From Actinobacillus indolicus (GTDB lineage: Bacteria; Pseudomonadota; Gammaproteobacteria; Enterobacterales; Pasteurellaceae), in the NCBI RefSeq assembly GCF_901764975.1, contig NZ_CABFKH010000006.1, forward strand, positions 62,001-126,000: a DNA stretch of 64,000 nt. Reading direction: 5' to 3'. The notes below the pieces were generated by a model. It was not told the DNA's origin and did no database searches. It saw only the letters and a list, made by a program, of their open reading frames with translations. Shown one piece after another: positions 20,740 to 29,761 of this stretch (position 1 is its first letter; each line of letters opens with the position of its first letter). Made by a program: the position numbers and the translations under genes.

Positions 20740-22746
20740 TTACAGAATCTCTTTCGCCTTCGCTACCACGTTATCTACGGTAAAGCCGAAGAGTTTGAAT
20801 AATTCACCTGCTGGTGCTGACTCACCGAAGCTATTCATACCAACAATGCGGCCACCAAAGCCAACATATTTATACCAGAAATCTGAAATACCCGCTTCAA
20901 TCGCTACACGTTTGGTCACTGAGCTTGGTAATACCGATTCACGATAAGCTTCATCTTGTGCGTCAAACACGTTAGTGCTTGGCATTGAAACCACACGAAC
21001 TTTATGCCCTTCTGCACTTAATACATCAGCCGCTTTCATCGCTAATTCAACTTCTGAACCTGTTGCGATTAAGATTAAATCTGGGCAATCGCCTTTTTCG
21101 CAGCATTGACGTAGGATATAACCACCACGAGCCACGTTGGCAAGTTGTTCTGGGGTACGTTCCATTTGAGCTAAGTTTTGACGAGTGAAAATTAATGCAC
21201 TTGGACCATCTTTACGTTCAACAGCCGCTTTCCATGCCACCGCAGATTCCACTTGGTCACATGGTCGCCACGTTTGAAGATTTGGAATTAAACGTAATGC
21301 AGCAGTTTGTTCAACTGGTTGGTGAGTTGGGCCATCTTCACCTAAGCCGATAGAGTCGTGGGTGTAAACGAATAATGCACGTTGTTTCATTAATGCCGCC
21401 ATACGCACCGCATTGTGTGCATATTCCATAAACATTAAGAAGGTCGCACCGTATGGGATAAAGCCACCGTGTAAAGCAATACCGTTCATAATCGCTGACA
21501 TACCAAACTCACGCACACCGTAGTTGATGTAGTTACCATCAACATTGTAATCCGCACGGATTGGTTTTGAACCAGACCATAATGTTAAGTTTGAACTTGC
21601 TAAGTCTGCCGATCCACCTAAAAATTCAGGAAGAATGTGTGCATAGGCTTCAATCGCATTTTGCGACGCTTTACGGCTTGCAATGTTCGCTGGATTCGCT
21701 TGTAATTTTTCAATGAATGCTTGTGATTCTGCTGCCCAGTTTGCTGGTAATTCACCTGCAACACGGCGTTTAAATTCAGAGGCAAGCTCTGGGTAAGCGG
21801 TTTCATAAGCTGCAAATTTTGCATTCCACTCTTTCTCTGCAATTAAACCTTTTGCTTTTGCGTCCCATTCTGCATAGATTTCAGCTGGAATAACAAAAGG
21901 TGCGTGTTCCCATTTTAAGTATTCACGCGCAGCCGCAATTTCTGCATCGCCTAATGGTGCACCGTGACAATCGTGCGAGTTACATTTGTTTGGTGAACCA
22001 TAACCGATAATGGTTTTACAGATAATTAACGTCGGGCGTTCTGTTTCTAATTGTGCATTTTCAATCGCAAATTTGATCTCGTCTGCATTATGACCGTCAA
22101 CACCACGAATCACATGCCAACCGTAAGACTCAAATCGCATTGCAGTATCGTCAGAGAACCAACCATCAACATGACCATCAATCGAAATATTGTTGTCATC
22201 ATAGAAAGCAATTAATTTCCCTAAGCCTAAAGTTCCTGCTAATGAGCAAGCCTCGTGCGAAATCCCTTCCATTAAACAGCCGTCACCTAAAAATGCATAG
22301 GTGTAGTGGTTTACAATCTCATGACCTTCACGGTTAAACTGTGCCGCTAAGGTTTTTTCCGCAATCGCCATACCTACCGCATTGGTAATCCCTTGACCTA
22401 ACGGACCCGTTGTAGTTTCAACACCTGGTGCATAACCATATTCTGGGTGACCTGGTGTTTTAGAGTGTAATTGACGGAATTGTTTTAAATCTTCAATTGA
22501 AAGATCGTAGCCTGTTAAGTGTAAAAGGCTATAAATCAACATTGAGCCGTGTCCGTTTGAAAGTACAAAGCGGTCACGATTTGCCCATGCTGGATTGGTT
22601 GGATTGTGTGATAAAAAATCACGCCATAACACTTCCGCAATATCCGCCATCCCCATTGGCGCACCTGGGTGACCTGAATTTGCTTTTTGCACTGCGTCCA
22701 TGCTTAAAAAACGGATAGCATTTGCCAGTTCTCTACGTTCTGCCAT
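20740..22746 (-). CDS. tkt: Transketolase
   Basis: Thiamine-diphosphate enzyme of the non-oxidative pentose phosphate pathway. 668 residues, full length. Seen: [19 protein letters not shown] at the start, the ThDP motif [13 protein letters not shown] ending in DDNN near residues 155-190, the pyrimidine-domain [15 protein letters not shown] near 415 and [18 protein letters not shown] near 465. Monocistronic, with a strong terminator; a CRP-type site lies about 64 bp upstream of its probable transcription start. Confidence 0.98.
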   Translation of the reverse strand: MAERRELANAIRFLSMDAVQKANSGHPGAPMGMADIAEVLWRDFLSHNPTNPAWANRDRFVLSNGHGSMLIYSLLHLTGYDLSIEDLKQFRQLHSKTPGHPEYGYAPGVETTTGPLGQGITNAVGMAIAEKTLAAQFNREGHEIVNHYTYAFLGDGCLMEGISHEACSLAGTLGLGKLIAFYDDNNISIDGHVDGWFSDDTAMRFESYGWHVIRGVDGHNADEIKFAIENAQLETERPTLIICKTIIGYGSPNKCNSHDCHGAPLGDAEIAAAREYLKWEHAPFVIPAEIYAEWDAKAKGLIAEKEWNAKFAAYETAYPELASEFKRRVAGELPANWAAESQAFIEKLQANPANIASRKASQNAIEAYAHILPEFLGGSADLASSNLTLWSGSKPIRADYNVDGNYINYGVREFGMSAIMNGIALHGGFIPYGATFLMFMEYAHNAVRMAALMKQRALFVYTHDSIGLGEDGPTHQPVEQTAALRLIPNLQTWRPCDQVESAVAWKAAVERKDGPSALIFTRQNLAQMERTPEQLANVARGGYILRQCCEKGDCPDLILIATGSEVELAMKAADVLSAEGHKVRVVSMPSTNVFDAQDEAYRESVLPSSVTKRVAIEAGISDFWYKYVGFGGRIVGMNSFGESAPAGELFKLFGFTVDNVVAKAKEIL

Positions 22747-22787
22747 TATTTACTCCTAGAAAGAAATTAACCTAAAATAGTTTTTGG

Positions 22788-22793
22788 ATTCTA
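22788..22793 (-). promoter_or_regulatory. Candidate -10 of the tkt promoter
   Basis: TAGAAT on the minus strand, 42 bp before the tkt start. No convincing -35 lies at the usual distance, which fits an activator-dependent promoter. The CRP-type site centre would be near -63. Confidence 0.4.
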
Positions 22794-22836
22794 CACTATT
22801 TTTTACAAACTCGGGCGTAAAATCTTGCATTTAAAA

Positions 22837-22852
22837 CGTGATCCAGATCACA
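22837..22852. promoter_or_regulatory. CRP-type binding site between tkt and rpmE
   Basis: CGTGATCCAGATCACA matches the CRP consensus TGTGA-N6-TCACA with one mismatch and is otherwise palindromic. It lies in the divergent tkt/rpmE promoter region. Confidence 0.7.
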
Positions 22853-22864
22853 TTATTATAATTG

Positions 22865-22893
22865 TTGAAATCTATTCCAAATTAACGTAGAAT
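22865..22893 (+). promoter_or_regulatory. Sigma-70 promoter of rpmE
   Basis: TTGAAA (22865-22870) and TAGAAT (22888-22893) are separated by exactly 17 bp, leaving a leader of about 107 nt before rpmE. Confidence 0.8.
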
Positions 22894-22899
22894 GCCGAC

Positions 22900-23007
22900 T
22901 CTTTTTGGTGCTGAGTTAATGCTCAGTTTATTTTTTAATACATATGGTACTAGACAGCCAAGTAGTATGAGCTAGTGGCGATATGGCTTCGTTAGAGGTT
23001 TTCTATA
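22900..23007 (+). promoter_or_regulatory. Structured rpmE leader, candidate L31 autoregulatory site
   Basis: The ~107-nt leader begins with a CTGAG/CTCAG hairpin (loop TTAATG) and then a TACT/AGTA and CTAG/TTAG-bounded fold before the ribosome site. Gammaproteobacterial rpmE leaders are known to include an L31-responsive RNA; whether this one matches needs a covariance-model comparison. Confidence 0.4.
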
Positions 23008-23220
23008 ATGAAACAAGGTATTCACCCAAATTATGTAGAAATTACTGCAACATGTTCATGCGGTAATGTGATCAAAACTCGCTCAACAGTGGGTAAAAAC
23101 TTAAATCTTGACGTGTGTGGTAACTGCCACCCATTCTATACTGGTAAACAACGTGTTGTTGATACTGGTGGTCGTGTTGAACGCTTCAACAAACGCTTCA
23201 GCATTCCAGGTACAAAATAA
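23008..23220 (+). CDS. rpmE: 50S ribosomal protein L31, zinc-binding form
   Basis: 70 residues, [20 protein letters not shown] at the start. The zinc ligands C16 and C18 and the CGNCH motif (about 37-41) are all present, so this is the zinc-containing (C+) paralogue. Monocistronic, with its own promoter, structured leader and strong terminator. Confidence 0.98.
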   Translation: MKQGIHPNYVEITATCSCGNVIKTRSTVGKNLNLDVCGNCHPFYTGKQRVVDTGGRVERFNKRFSIPGTK

Positions 23221-23239
23221 TAAAATTGTCATATTCAAA

Positions 23240-23268
23240 AACCCTGCACATTGCAGGGTTTTATTTTA
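23240..23268 (+). terminator. rpmE terminator
   Basis: AACCCTGCA-CAT-TGCAGGGTT hairpin (23240-23260) followed by a T-rich run. Confidence 0.92.
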
Positions 23269-23365
23269 TTCAGAGTATTGATTTATAAATACGTTTATAT
23301 GTATTATTAGTTAACAAGCTAATATGCTAAAATTATTCTCGCCGTAATATAGTTCTAATAATATC

Positions 23366-24064
23366 ATGGATACTCTAATGGAAAATGAAAACTATTTCCC
23401 TCGCATATTTGTAATCAGTCTAAAAAACTCACCAAGAAGAGATGTCATTAGAAAGCACCTAAACTCATTAGGCCTTCATTTTGAGTTTTTTGATGCTATA
23501 TATGGAAAAGATCTATCTGAAGAACAATTATCAAAAATAGACTATAACTTTTATCCTAAAAACTATGGCGCTCGTTCCCCTTTAACTTTAGGTGAAATTG
23601 GTTGTGCTATAAGTCATATCAAGTTATATGAACATATAATAAATAACAACATTCCTGAAGCTATTATTTTTGAAGATGATGTTTTCTTACATTTATACTT
23701 TAAAAAGATACTAATGGATGCCTTAAACAAAACACCTAAAAATAAGGAAATTTTATTTTTATATCATGGAAAAGGAAAGATATTTCCATTTCCAAAGAAT
23801 TTAATTGAGAGATATAAACTTGCTAAATACATTAAGCCTTCAAAAAGCTCTAAGAGATGTATTATTGGTGCTGCAGCTTACCTTATTACTTGTCATGGAG
23901 CCAAAAAATTATTAGAGCATGCATATCCTATAAGGATGCCTGCCGATTTTCTCACAGGTTTAATCCAAATAACTAGAATTAATGCATATGGAGTAGAGCC
24001 ATCATGTGTATTTACTGGTGCTGAATCAGAAATTGATTCTCAAGGAGAACGAGATAATAAATAG
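23366..24064 (+). CDS. LOS glycosyltransferase, GT25 family
   Basis: Predicted hexosyltransferase of the LOS outer core, in the family of LpsA/Lex2B/Lic-type enzymes of Pasteurellaceae. 232 residues. Seen: FVISLKNSPRRDVIRKHLNS near residue 15, LTLGEIGCAISHIKLYEHI near residue 75 and the metal/sugar-nucleotide motif IIFEDDVF near residue 100, all GT25 hallmarks. ATG 23366 and ATG 23378 are both possible; neither has a strong ribosome site. Distinctly AT-rich compared with rpmE and upp, suggesting transfer of the cassette. Sugar unknown. Confidence 0.8.
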   Translation: MDTLMENENYFPRIFVISLKNSPRRDVIRKHLNSLGLHFEFFDAIYGKDLSEEQLSKIDYNFYPKNYGARSPLTLGEIGCAISHIKLYEHIINNNIPEAIIFEDDVFLHLYFKKILMDALNKTPKNKEILFLYHGKGKIFPFPKNLIERYKLAKYIKPSKSSKRCIIGAAAYLITCHGAKKLLEHAYPIRMPADFLTGLIQITRINAYGVEPSCVFTGAESEIDSQGERDNK

Positions 24065-24107
24065 TAGATAAATTTGATATATATTTATCTACAAGCATAA
24101 CCTTAAT

Positions 24108-25160
24108 ATGATAGACTATATGAAAAAAAAATCTATTCTTATATGTATTTCTACCAACCTTGGTATATCTAAACTAATTCATGATAATCTCAGACATCAC
24201 AATTTTGATGTTACTCTTCTTATTGAGAATAATGGAGAAATTGAAAAATTCAAATACCCTTCCATTTTTTCTAGATTAAAAGTAAAATTCCAAAAGTTAT
24301 TTCTGAGAGATAAATTAGCGAAAAAAAAACTAGAATCAAATATCCTAAAGAAAAGACTCATAAAAAATAAAATAGATAAATTTGATTATTCTCTGTTTTT
24401 CCTTGCACATAATTTTTCTATAGATTTAGTCTCTTATATAAAAAATAGGACATCGGATAATGGAATGATAAATTTCCAATGGGATGGAATGAGTAGGTAC
24501 CCTTCTATTTATGATTATGTCAAACTATTCGACAGGTTTTATGTATTTGATCCTAAAGATGTAAAAAACGATTTTTTACCTGCTACAAATTTTTATTTTG
24601 ATCACAATCTTAACCATCTTCATTTTGAATATGATTTTTATTTTCTAGGTGCGCACAACGCTTATAGAAAAAAAATTATTATTGATTTTGCTAACTTTGC
24701 CAAAAAAAGACATTGGAATATAAATATCATAATCATTTCCCAGAAAATAAAAAATATCTATCCATCTAATATTACAGAGCTTGAAATACAAGAAGCAATT
24801 AGTTTTAGTGATAACTTGACATTATCTAAGAAAGCCAAAGTATTATTAGATTTTGTGATTGATGAACATAAAGGATTATCATTTAGAGCCTTTGAAGCTC
24901 TTGGATATAATAAAAAACTGATCACTACGAATAAAGAGATCACCAAATACGACTTTTATCACCCAAATAATATTTTTATATTAGATAATAATTTTGATGA
25001 GATTCCTGATTTTTTAGAAAAACCTTATCAGGATATCGACCCTAAAATCAAAGAAAAATATAGTTTTGGAAATTGGATTAAATATGTTCTTGATATACAT
25101 CCACATCAACCTATTTTATTACCACTAGATAATCATGAAGAAAATAAAACAGTTTCTTAG
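24108..25160 (+). CDS. Putative LOS biosynthesis protein, GT-B-like, not recognised
   Basis: 350 residues (338 if the start is ATG 24120). I do not recognise a named family. The segment DEHKGLSFRAFEALGYNKKLITTN near residue 265 (seen in two parts, EHKGLSFRAFEALG and KKLITTN) resembles the donor-binding region of GT-B glycosyltransferases, and FQWDGMSRYPS near residue 125 looks like an acceptor-side loop. Very Lys/Ile/Asn-rich and AT-rich. It overlaps the next gene by 26 nt and follows a GT25 gene, so a role in LOS sugar transfer is likely. Two A9 tracts (24123-24131 and 24321-24329) lie in the frame. Confidence 0.6.
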   Translation: MIDYMKKKSILICISTNLGISKLIHDNLRHHNFDVTLLIENNGEIEKFKYPSIFSRLKVKFQKLFLRDKLAKKKLESNILKKRLIKNKIDKFDYSLFFLAHNFSIDLVSYIKNRTSDNGMINFQWDGMSRYPSIYDYVKLFDRFYVFDPKDVKNDFLPATNFYFDHNLNHLHFEYDFYFLGAHNAYRKKIIIDFANFAKKRHWNINIIIISQKIKNIYPSNITELEIQEAISFSDNLTLSKKAKVLLDFVIDEHKGLSFRAFEALGYNKKLITTNKEITKYDFYHPNNIFILDNNFDEIPDFLEKPYQDIDPKIKEKYSFGNWIKYVLDIHPHQPILLPLDNHEENKTVS

Positions 25161-26172
25161 AAATATTCGACTCGCCATTGGCAAGCAAATTTTTGACAAA
25201 AAAAGACCGCTTGTAAAAGGATTATTTCCTCCGAAAAAGCTCTTATTTCTCCGCCAAGACGGAAAAATTGGAGATTATATTGTTAGCTCATTTGTTTTTA
25301 GAGAAATTAAAAAGCACTCCCCTAACACAGAAATTTCGGTTGTCTGTTCTCATAAAAATGCTTATCTTTTTGAAAAAAATCCTTATATCGATAAGCTTTA
25401 TTTCGTGAAGACAAAGGATATCGCTGACTATATCAAATGTGGGAGAACATTAGCAAAAGAGTCTTTTGATTTTGTTATTGATCCTACGGTTACCTTAAGA
25501 AACGGAGACTTATTATTTTTACGCCTGATTAATGCAAAAAATTATGTCGGTTATAAAAAAGAACATTATGCATTATTTAATATAAATATTGACGATCAAA
25601 AAGCACATTTTAGCGAAATTTATCGTCAGGCATTAGAATTAATCGGTTTTAACCATATCTCGACCCAATACGATATTCCTTCAGATCAAAAAAGTGCCGA
25701 AGATATTTCTCTTTTCCTAAAAGAAAATAAATTAACCTCTTATACTGCTGTTAATTTCTTTGGAGCTGGTTCAGCAAGACGCTTTAATGATAATGCAATG
25801 ACAACATTATTAACTCACTTGACTAACAATACAACGCATATTGTGCTGCTCACCTTTCCAGAGGTCACAGATAAACTACAAAAGCTTGCTAATAATTATA
25901 AAAATGTCACTGTTTATGAAAATACATCCAATATTTTTCATACGATTGAATTAATTAAACATGCCAATACGGTTATTTCACCAGATACCTCCATAGTACA
26001 TATTGCCGCTGGTTTTCATAAACCACTCATTGCTTTTTATAGCCAAGATGAAGAAAATTTTATAAATTGGCACCCGAATAACCAAGCCAAAACACATATC
26101 ATTCGATTTGAAAAAAGCGTGAATGAAATAGATTTTACGCAAATCAAACCCGAATGGTTACAGACTAAGTGA
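25135..26172 (+). CDS. GT9-family heptosyltransferase-like protein
   Basis: 345 residues. GT9 hallmarks: LLFLRQDGKIGDYIVSSFVF near residue 38 (the KIGD motif), NFFGAGSARRF mid-protein, and VISPDTSIVHIAAGFHKPL near residue 285 for ADP-sugar binding. Follows two LOS-type genes with a 26-nt overlap, so one transcript. Carries an uptake sequence (25206-25214) close to its start, so this part at least has been resident long enough, or came from a relative in the same uptake clade. Acceptor and sugar are not predictable. Confidence 0.78.
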   Translation: MKKIKQFLRNIRLAIGKQIFDKKRPLVKGLFPPKKLLFLRQDGKIGDYIVSSFVFREIKKHSPNTEISVVCSHKNAYLFEKNPYIDKLYFVKTKDIADYIKCGRTLAKESFDFVIDPTVTLRNGDLLFLRLINAKNYVGYKKEHYALFNINIDDQKAHFSEIYRQALELIGFNHISTQYDIPSDQKSAEDISLFLKENKLTSYTAVNFFGAGSARRFNDNAMTTLLTHLTNNTTHIVLLTFPEVTDKLQKLANNYKNVTVYENTSNIFHTIELIKHANTVISPDTSIVHIAAGFHKPLIAFYSQDEENFINWHPNNQAKTHIIRFEKSVNEIDFTQIKPEWLQTK

Positions 26173-26178
26173 AAATAA

Positions 26179-27066
26179 ATGGACTTCCAATCTCTTAAAC
26201 TTTTTTTAGACATTACTCAAACCCGTAGTTTTATTCGTACTGCAGAAAAAAATCATATGAGTGCCTCCACACTTTCTCGCCATATTCAACGTATGGAGCA
26301 AGAGATCGGGCAGCCGTTGTTTTTAAGGGATAATAGGCAAGTGATTTTGACAGAAGCGGGGGTACGATTTTCACATTTTGCGGAGCAAACTTGGAATGAA
26401 TGGCAAAAAATTCAACGCCATTTCTCTCCAAATCAAACAGAATTAGAGGGGGAGCTTAAACTTTTCTGTTCTGTCACAGCCTCTTACAGCCACTTACCAC
26501 GCATTTTAGCGAAATTTAGAAAACGATATCCTAAAATTGAAATAACATTAAATACAGGTGACCCAGCCAAAGCATTACATAGCGTTCAATCGCTACAGTC
26601 AGATATTTCTCTCGCAGGAAAACCTGAAAACTTACCCAACAATATTATTTTTCATTATATTGATGATATCCAACTGTCATTGATAGCCCCTCGAGTAGCT
26701 TGTTCAGCAACACAGTTGTTACAACAAACACCGATTGATTGGCAAAATATGCCTTTTATCTTGCCCGTTGATGGACCTGCTCGCAAGCGGATAGATCATT
26801 GGTTTAAATTGCAAAAAATTAAAGAGCCTAAAATTTACGCCACGGTAGAAGGACATGAAGCGATTGTACCGATGGTTGCCTTGGGCTGTGGTGTTGCCAT
26901 GATCCCTGATGTTGTAGTTCAGCAAAGTCCAGTTGCAAATCAGATTTCGCGAATTCAATTAGATAAACCGATTGAGGCCTTTGAGTTAGGTATTTGTGTT
27001 CAACAGCGTCGTTTACAAGAGCCAATCATTCATGCTTTTTGGGCGCTTTTATCTGATCTAAATTAA
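26179..27066 (+). CDS. ilvY: LysR-family regulator IlvY
   Basis: Acetolactate-responsive activator of ilvC (ketol-acid reductoisomerase). 295 residues, aligning along the whole length with E. coli IlvY: helix-turn-helix [20 protein letters not shown] near residue 28, [29 protein letters not shown] near residue 97, and [20 protein letters not shown] near residue 230. IlvC is normally the divergent neighbour, but here upp follows and glycosyltransferase genes precede, so the target is elsewhere. Six nt after the GT9 gene. Confidence 0.9.
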   Translation: MDFQSLKLFLDITQTRSFIRTAEKNHMSASTLSRHIQRMEQEIGQPLFLRDNRQVILTEAGVRFSHFAEQTWNEWQKIQRHFSPNQTELEGELKLFCSVTASYSHLPRILAKFRKRYPKIEITLNTGDPAKALHSVQSLQSDISLAGKPENLPNNIIFHYIDDIQLSLIAPRVACSATQLLQQTPIDWQNMPFILPVDGPARKRIDHWFKLQKIKEPKIYATVEGHEAIVPMVALGCGVAMIPDVVVQQSPVANQISRIQLDKPIEAFELGICVQQRRLQEPIIHAFWALLSDLN

Positions 27067-27084
27067 ACTTTCTTTATTAAATTC

Positions 27085-27093
27085 TGCTAAAAT
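27085..27093 (+). promoter_or_regulatory. Extended -10 of the upp promoter
   Basis: TGCTAAAAT, an extended -10, 34 bp before the upp ATG; a GGAG ribosome site follows. Confidence 0.6.
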
Positions 27094-27127
27094 GGTTCGA
27101 TTTTTTAAACATAACCGGAGACCAAAA

Positions 27128-27754
27128 ATGAAAATTGTTGAAGTAAAACACCCGCTTATTAAACATAAAATTGGTTTAATGCGTGCTGCTGATGTAAGCA
27201 CAAAAGATTTCCGTGATTTAGCAACCGAAGTAGGAAGCCTTTTAACTTATGAAGCAACTGCAGATTTAGAAACCGAAAAGGTGGTTATTGAAGGGTGGAA
27301 CGGTCCTGTTGAAATTGAAAGAATTAAAGGGAAAAAAGTCACTGTTGTACCGATCCTACGAGCTGGTTTAGGCATGATGGATGGTGTATTAGAACATGTA
27401 CCAAGTGCTCGTATTAGTGTCGTTGGTATCTACCGTAATGAAGAAACCTTAGAGCCAGTACCTTATTTCAAAAAATTAGCTAATGATGTGGGTGAACGTT
27501 TAGCCATTGTTGTTGATCCAATGCTAGCAACTGGTGGTTCTATGATTGCCACTCTTGATCTTTTAAAAGCTGCAGGCTGTAAACAAATCAAAGTGTTAGT
27601 TTTAGTTGCTGCACCAGAAGGTATCAAAGCCTTAGAAGCAGCACACCCTGATATCGAACTCTATACCGCGGCAATTGATAGTCACTTAAATGAAAATGGC
27701 TATATTATCCCAGGCTTAGGTGATGCAGGTGATAAAATTTTCGGTACAAAATAA
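27128..27754 (+). CDS. upp: Uracil phosphoribosyltransferase
   Basis: Salvages uracil to UMP with PRPP. The start is ATG 27128 ([14 protein letters not shown]) after AACCGGAG, giving 208 residues, identical in length to E. coli Upp; a longer frame begins within the -10 region. Seen: [14 protein letters not shown] near residue 78, the PRPP loop [12 protein letters not shown] near residue 130 and [18 protein letters not shown] at the C-terminus. Confidence 0.97.
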   Translation: MKIVEVKHPLIKHKIGLMRAADVSTKDFRDLATEVGSLLTYEATADLETEKVVIEGWNGPVEIERIKGKKVTVVPILRAGLGMMDGVLEHVPSARISVVGIYRNEETLEPVPYFKKLANDVGERLAIVVDPMLATGGSMIATLDLLKAAGCKQIKVLVLVAAPEGIKALEAAHPDIELYTAAIDSHLNENGYIIPGLGDAGDKIFGTK

Positions 27755-27770
27755 GTAAGATAAAAAACAA

Positions 27771-27800
27771 AAAAAACCTAAGGACATCCTTAGGTTTTTT
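27771..27800. terminator. Two-way terminator between upp and the ygcG-like gene
   Basis: AAAAAACCTAAGG-ACAT-CCTTAGGTTTTTT is a symmetric hairpin with A and T tails, suited to both convergent genes. Confidence 0.92.
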
Positions 27801-27805
27801 CATTA

Positions 27806-28612
27806 TTACCAACTGCCTCCAGCGCCGCCACCGCCTGTACTACCGCCGCCGAAACCACCACCGCCACTTCCGCCGCCAAAACCACCGCCAAATCCGCCAC
27901 CTCGACGACTTCCACCAAATCCACCGCCGAAGCCACCATTTAAACCGCCACTACGGCGAATAGCATCTACATCTCTTAGAATTCGTCCTGCATTACTTGG
28001 ACTAACGTAAGTATTTCCACCACGAGATAAAATATTAAAGAGGAAAAAGATAGCCACCGCAGCAATAATAAATATTTCAAAGTCCTCAAATTCACCGCTA
28101 CTATCTTGTGCAACGGGAGCCGGTGCATATTCGCCTTGTGTTGCGGCAATAATAGAGGATAATCCTTTTGCTATACCTTGTGCATACTGCCCTTGTTTAA
28201 AATAAGGAGTGATATCATTGCGAATAATGGATGATGCAATAGCATCGGGTAATGCACCTTCTAAGCCACGCCCTGTCGCAATAAAGAGTTTTCGATCATC
28301 TTTTGCAACCAAAAGCAACACACCATTATTCTCTTTTTGACGACCAATACCCCATTTATTAAATAAGTTATGGGTATAACTAGAGACTTCTTCCCCATCG
28401 GTTGTCGCTACAATCACGACTGCAATTTGAGAACTCGTTTTTTTACCATAATCTGTTAGAGCATTCTCTAGAGTTTGCTTGTCTTGAGAACTTAATGTTT
28501 GTGTATAATCACTCACATAACGAAATGGATTCGGTGCATCTGGATAAGCAGCCCAAAGATGAGAAGAAAAGAAAATTAAAATAAATAATCCAAAAGATTT
28601 TAATATTTTCAT
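27806..28612 (-). CDS. TPM-domain membrane protein with Gly-rich tail (YgcG-like)
   Basis: 268 residues: signal peptide ending LWA, a TPM domain (about 25-160; VSDYTQTLSSQDKQTLENAL, then NNGVLLLVAKDDRKLFIATG), a transmembrane helix (about 178-195) and a C-terminal tail that is almost only Gly, Phe, Arg and Ser, ending GGGGAGGSW. This architecture defines the YgcG/Psb32-type group, membrane-anchored with the TPM domain in the periplasm. Adjacent second TPM gene and lemA. Function of the set in Pasteurellaceae is unknown. Confidence 0.82.
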   Translation of the reverse strand: MKILKSFGLFILIFFSSHLWAAYPDAPNPFRYVSDYTQTLSSQDKQTLENALTDYGKKTSSQIAVVIVATTDGEEVSSYTHNLFNKWGIGRQKENNGVLLLVAKDDRKLFIATGRGLEGALPDAIASSIIRNDITPYFKQGQYAQGIAKGLSSIIAATQGEYAPAPVAQDSSGEFEDFEIFIIAAVAIFFLFNILSRGGNTYVSPSNAGRILRDVDAIRRSGGLNGGFGGGFGGSRRGGGFGGGFGGGSGGGGFGGGSTGGGGAGGSW

Positions 28613-29058
28613 TTTAAAATCACCTCATTCGGCAATTCATTACTATCATTCTGCTGAATTGGAAAATGCTGCGCTAATTGAACTTCAACTTGCTTAATGC
28701 CTTCACAAATAGCTTGAGTGAAATCACCTTTCTGGCAAGACAACTTCATTGACTCATAAACAGATTGCCAAAATTCATCACCGACTTTCTGATGAATGCC
28801 CTCATCTCCAATTACAGCAACATAATGAGGCTTAAAAGAGAGATAAATCAGCACACCATTACGTTGTTCTGTTTCTCTCATTTGCAACTCATCAAATAAA
28901 ACATTAGCGCGTTCTATTGCTGACGTACATTTTTTAGCTTTACGTTCAACAACAACACGCAACTCTGCGGAAGTTTGCTGTTCTAAATGTGAAATTGCCT
29001 CTTCGATTTTCGCTGTATCTAAAGGTAACTTTCTTTGAAATAAAGAAAAGAAGTTCAT
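28609..29058 (-). CDS. TPM-domain protein
   Basis: About 149 residues. The start is taken at ATG 29058 (MNFFSLFQRKLPLDT), which has GGA 7 nt upstream; an in-frame ATG at 29070 has none and abuts a REP-like palindrome. Seen: EEAISHLEQQTSAELRVVVE, RNGVLIYLSFKPHYVAVIGD and the C-terminal helix FTQAICEGIKQVEVQLAQHF of the TPM fold. No signal peptide or membrane helix, so probably cytoplasmic, in contrast to its neighbour. Overlaps the ygcG-like start by 4 nt. Confidence 0.78.
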   Translation of the reverse strand: MNFFSLFQRKLPLDTAKIEEAISHLEQQTSAELRVVVERKAKKCTSAIERANVLFDELQMRETEQRNGVLIYLSFKPHYVAVIGDEGIHQKVGDEFWQSVYESMKLSCQKGDFTQAICEGIKQVEVQLAQHFPIQQNDSNELPNEVILK

Positions 29059-29074
29059 TTTAATTTCCATAAAC

Positions 29075-29098
29075 GTAGGGGCGAATTACATTCGCCCC
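29075..29098 (+). repeat. Single GTAG-type palindrome (REP-like)
   Basis: GTAG followed by GGGGCGAAT-TAC-ATTCGCCCC, in the lemA/TPM gap. It has the same head and geometry as the palindromes at 2667 and 13077 but a different stem sequence. Confidence 0.7.
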
Positions 29099-29119
29099 CA
29101 TAACTGAAATAAATTCAAC

Positions 29120-29710
29120 TTAGTTAAAATTCACCACAGGTGCTTTTTCTGAACCTGCTTCTGCTTTAAATTGTGGCTTCGCTTTGAAACCGAAAATCCA
29201 TGCTGCTAATTTAGTTGGGAACTGACGTACTTGTTTATTGTACTCTTTTACCGCACCGTTAAAGTTATTACGCTCTACATTAATACGGTTTTCTGTTCCT
29301 TCAATTTGAGCTTGCAAATTCAAAAAGCCCTCATGCGCTTTTAACTCAGGATATTTTTCCACACTGACTAATAAACGAGATAATGCAGAATTTAATCCTT
29401 GTTGAGCCTGTTGGAATTGTGCCATTTGCTCTTCCGTTGCATTGGTTGGGTCAATACGTGTTTGAGTTGCTTTTGCACGAGCTTCGATCACATTAGTGAG
29501 CGTCTCTTTTTCAAAATTTGCCTGACCTTTCACTGTATTAACTAAGTTCGGAATTAAATCCGCACGGCGTTGATAAGCAGACTCCACATTCGCCCATACA
29601 GAATTAATATCTTCTTCTGCTTTCACTAATTCGTTATAACTATTTTTTAACGTAATACCGCCAACGACAGCAACAACAGCTAGAACGATGATGATAAGCC
29701 ACTTTTTCAT
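29120..29710 (-). CDS. lemA: LemA family protein
   Basis: 196 residues: one N-terminal transmembrane helix (about 4-22) and then the long helical LemA domain, with NSYNELVKAEEDINSVWANV, ESAYQRRADLIPNLVNTVKG near residue 45 and a final AWIFGFKAKPQF. LemA proteins occur widely beside TPM-domain genes, as here, but the biochemical role is not established. Confidence 0.92.
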   Translation of the reverse strand: MKKWLIIIVLAVVAVVGGITLKNSYNELVKAEEDINSVWANVESAYQRRADLIPNLVNTVKGQANFEKETLTNVIEARAKATQTRIDPTNATEEQMAQFQQAQQGLNSALSRLLVSVEKYPELKAHEGFLNLQAQIEGTENRINVERNNFNGAVKEYNKQVRQFPTKLAAWIFGFKAKPQFKAEAGSEKAPVVNFN

Positions 29711-29761
29711 AAATAATCCTCTAAATAATTAAAAAAATTTCGGTGCGAAATATAGCATAAA

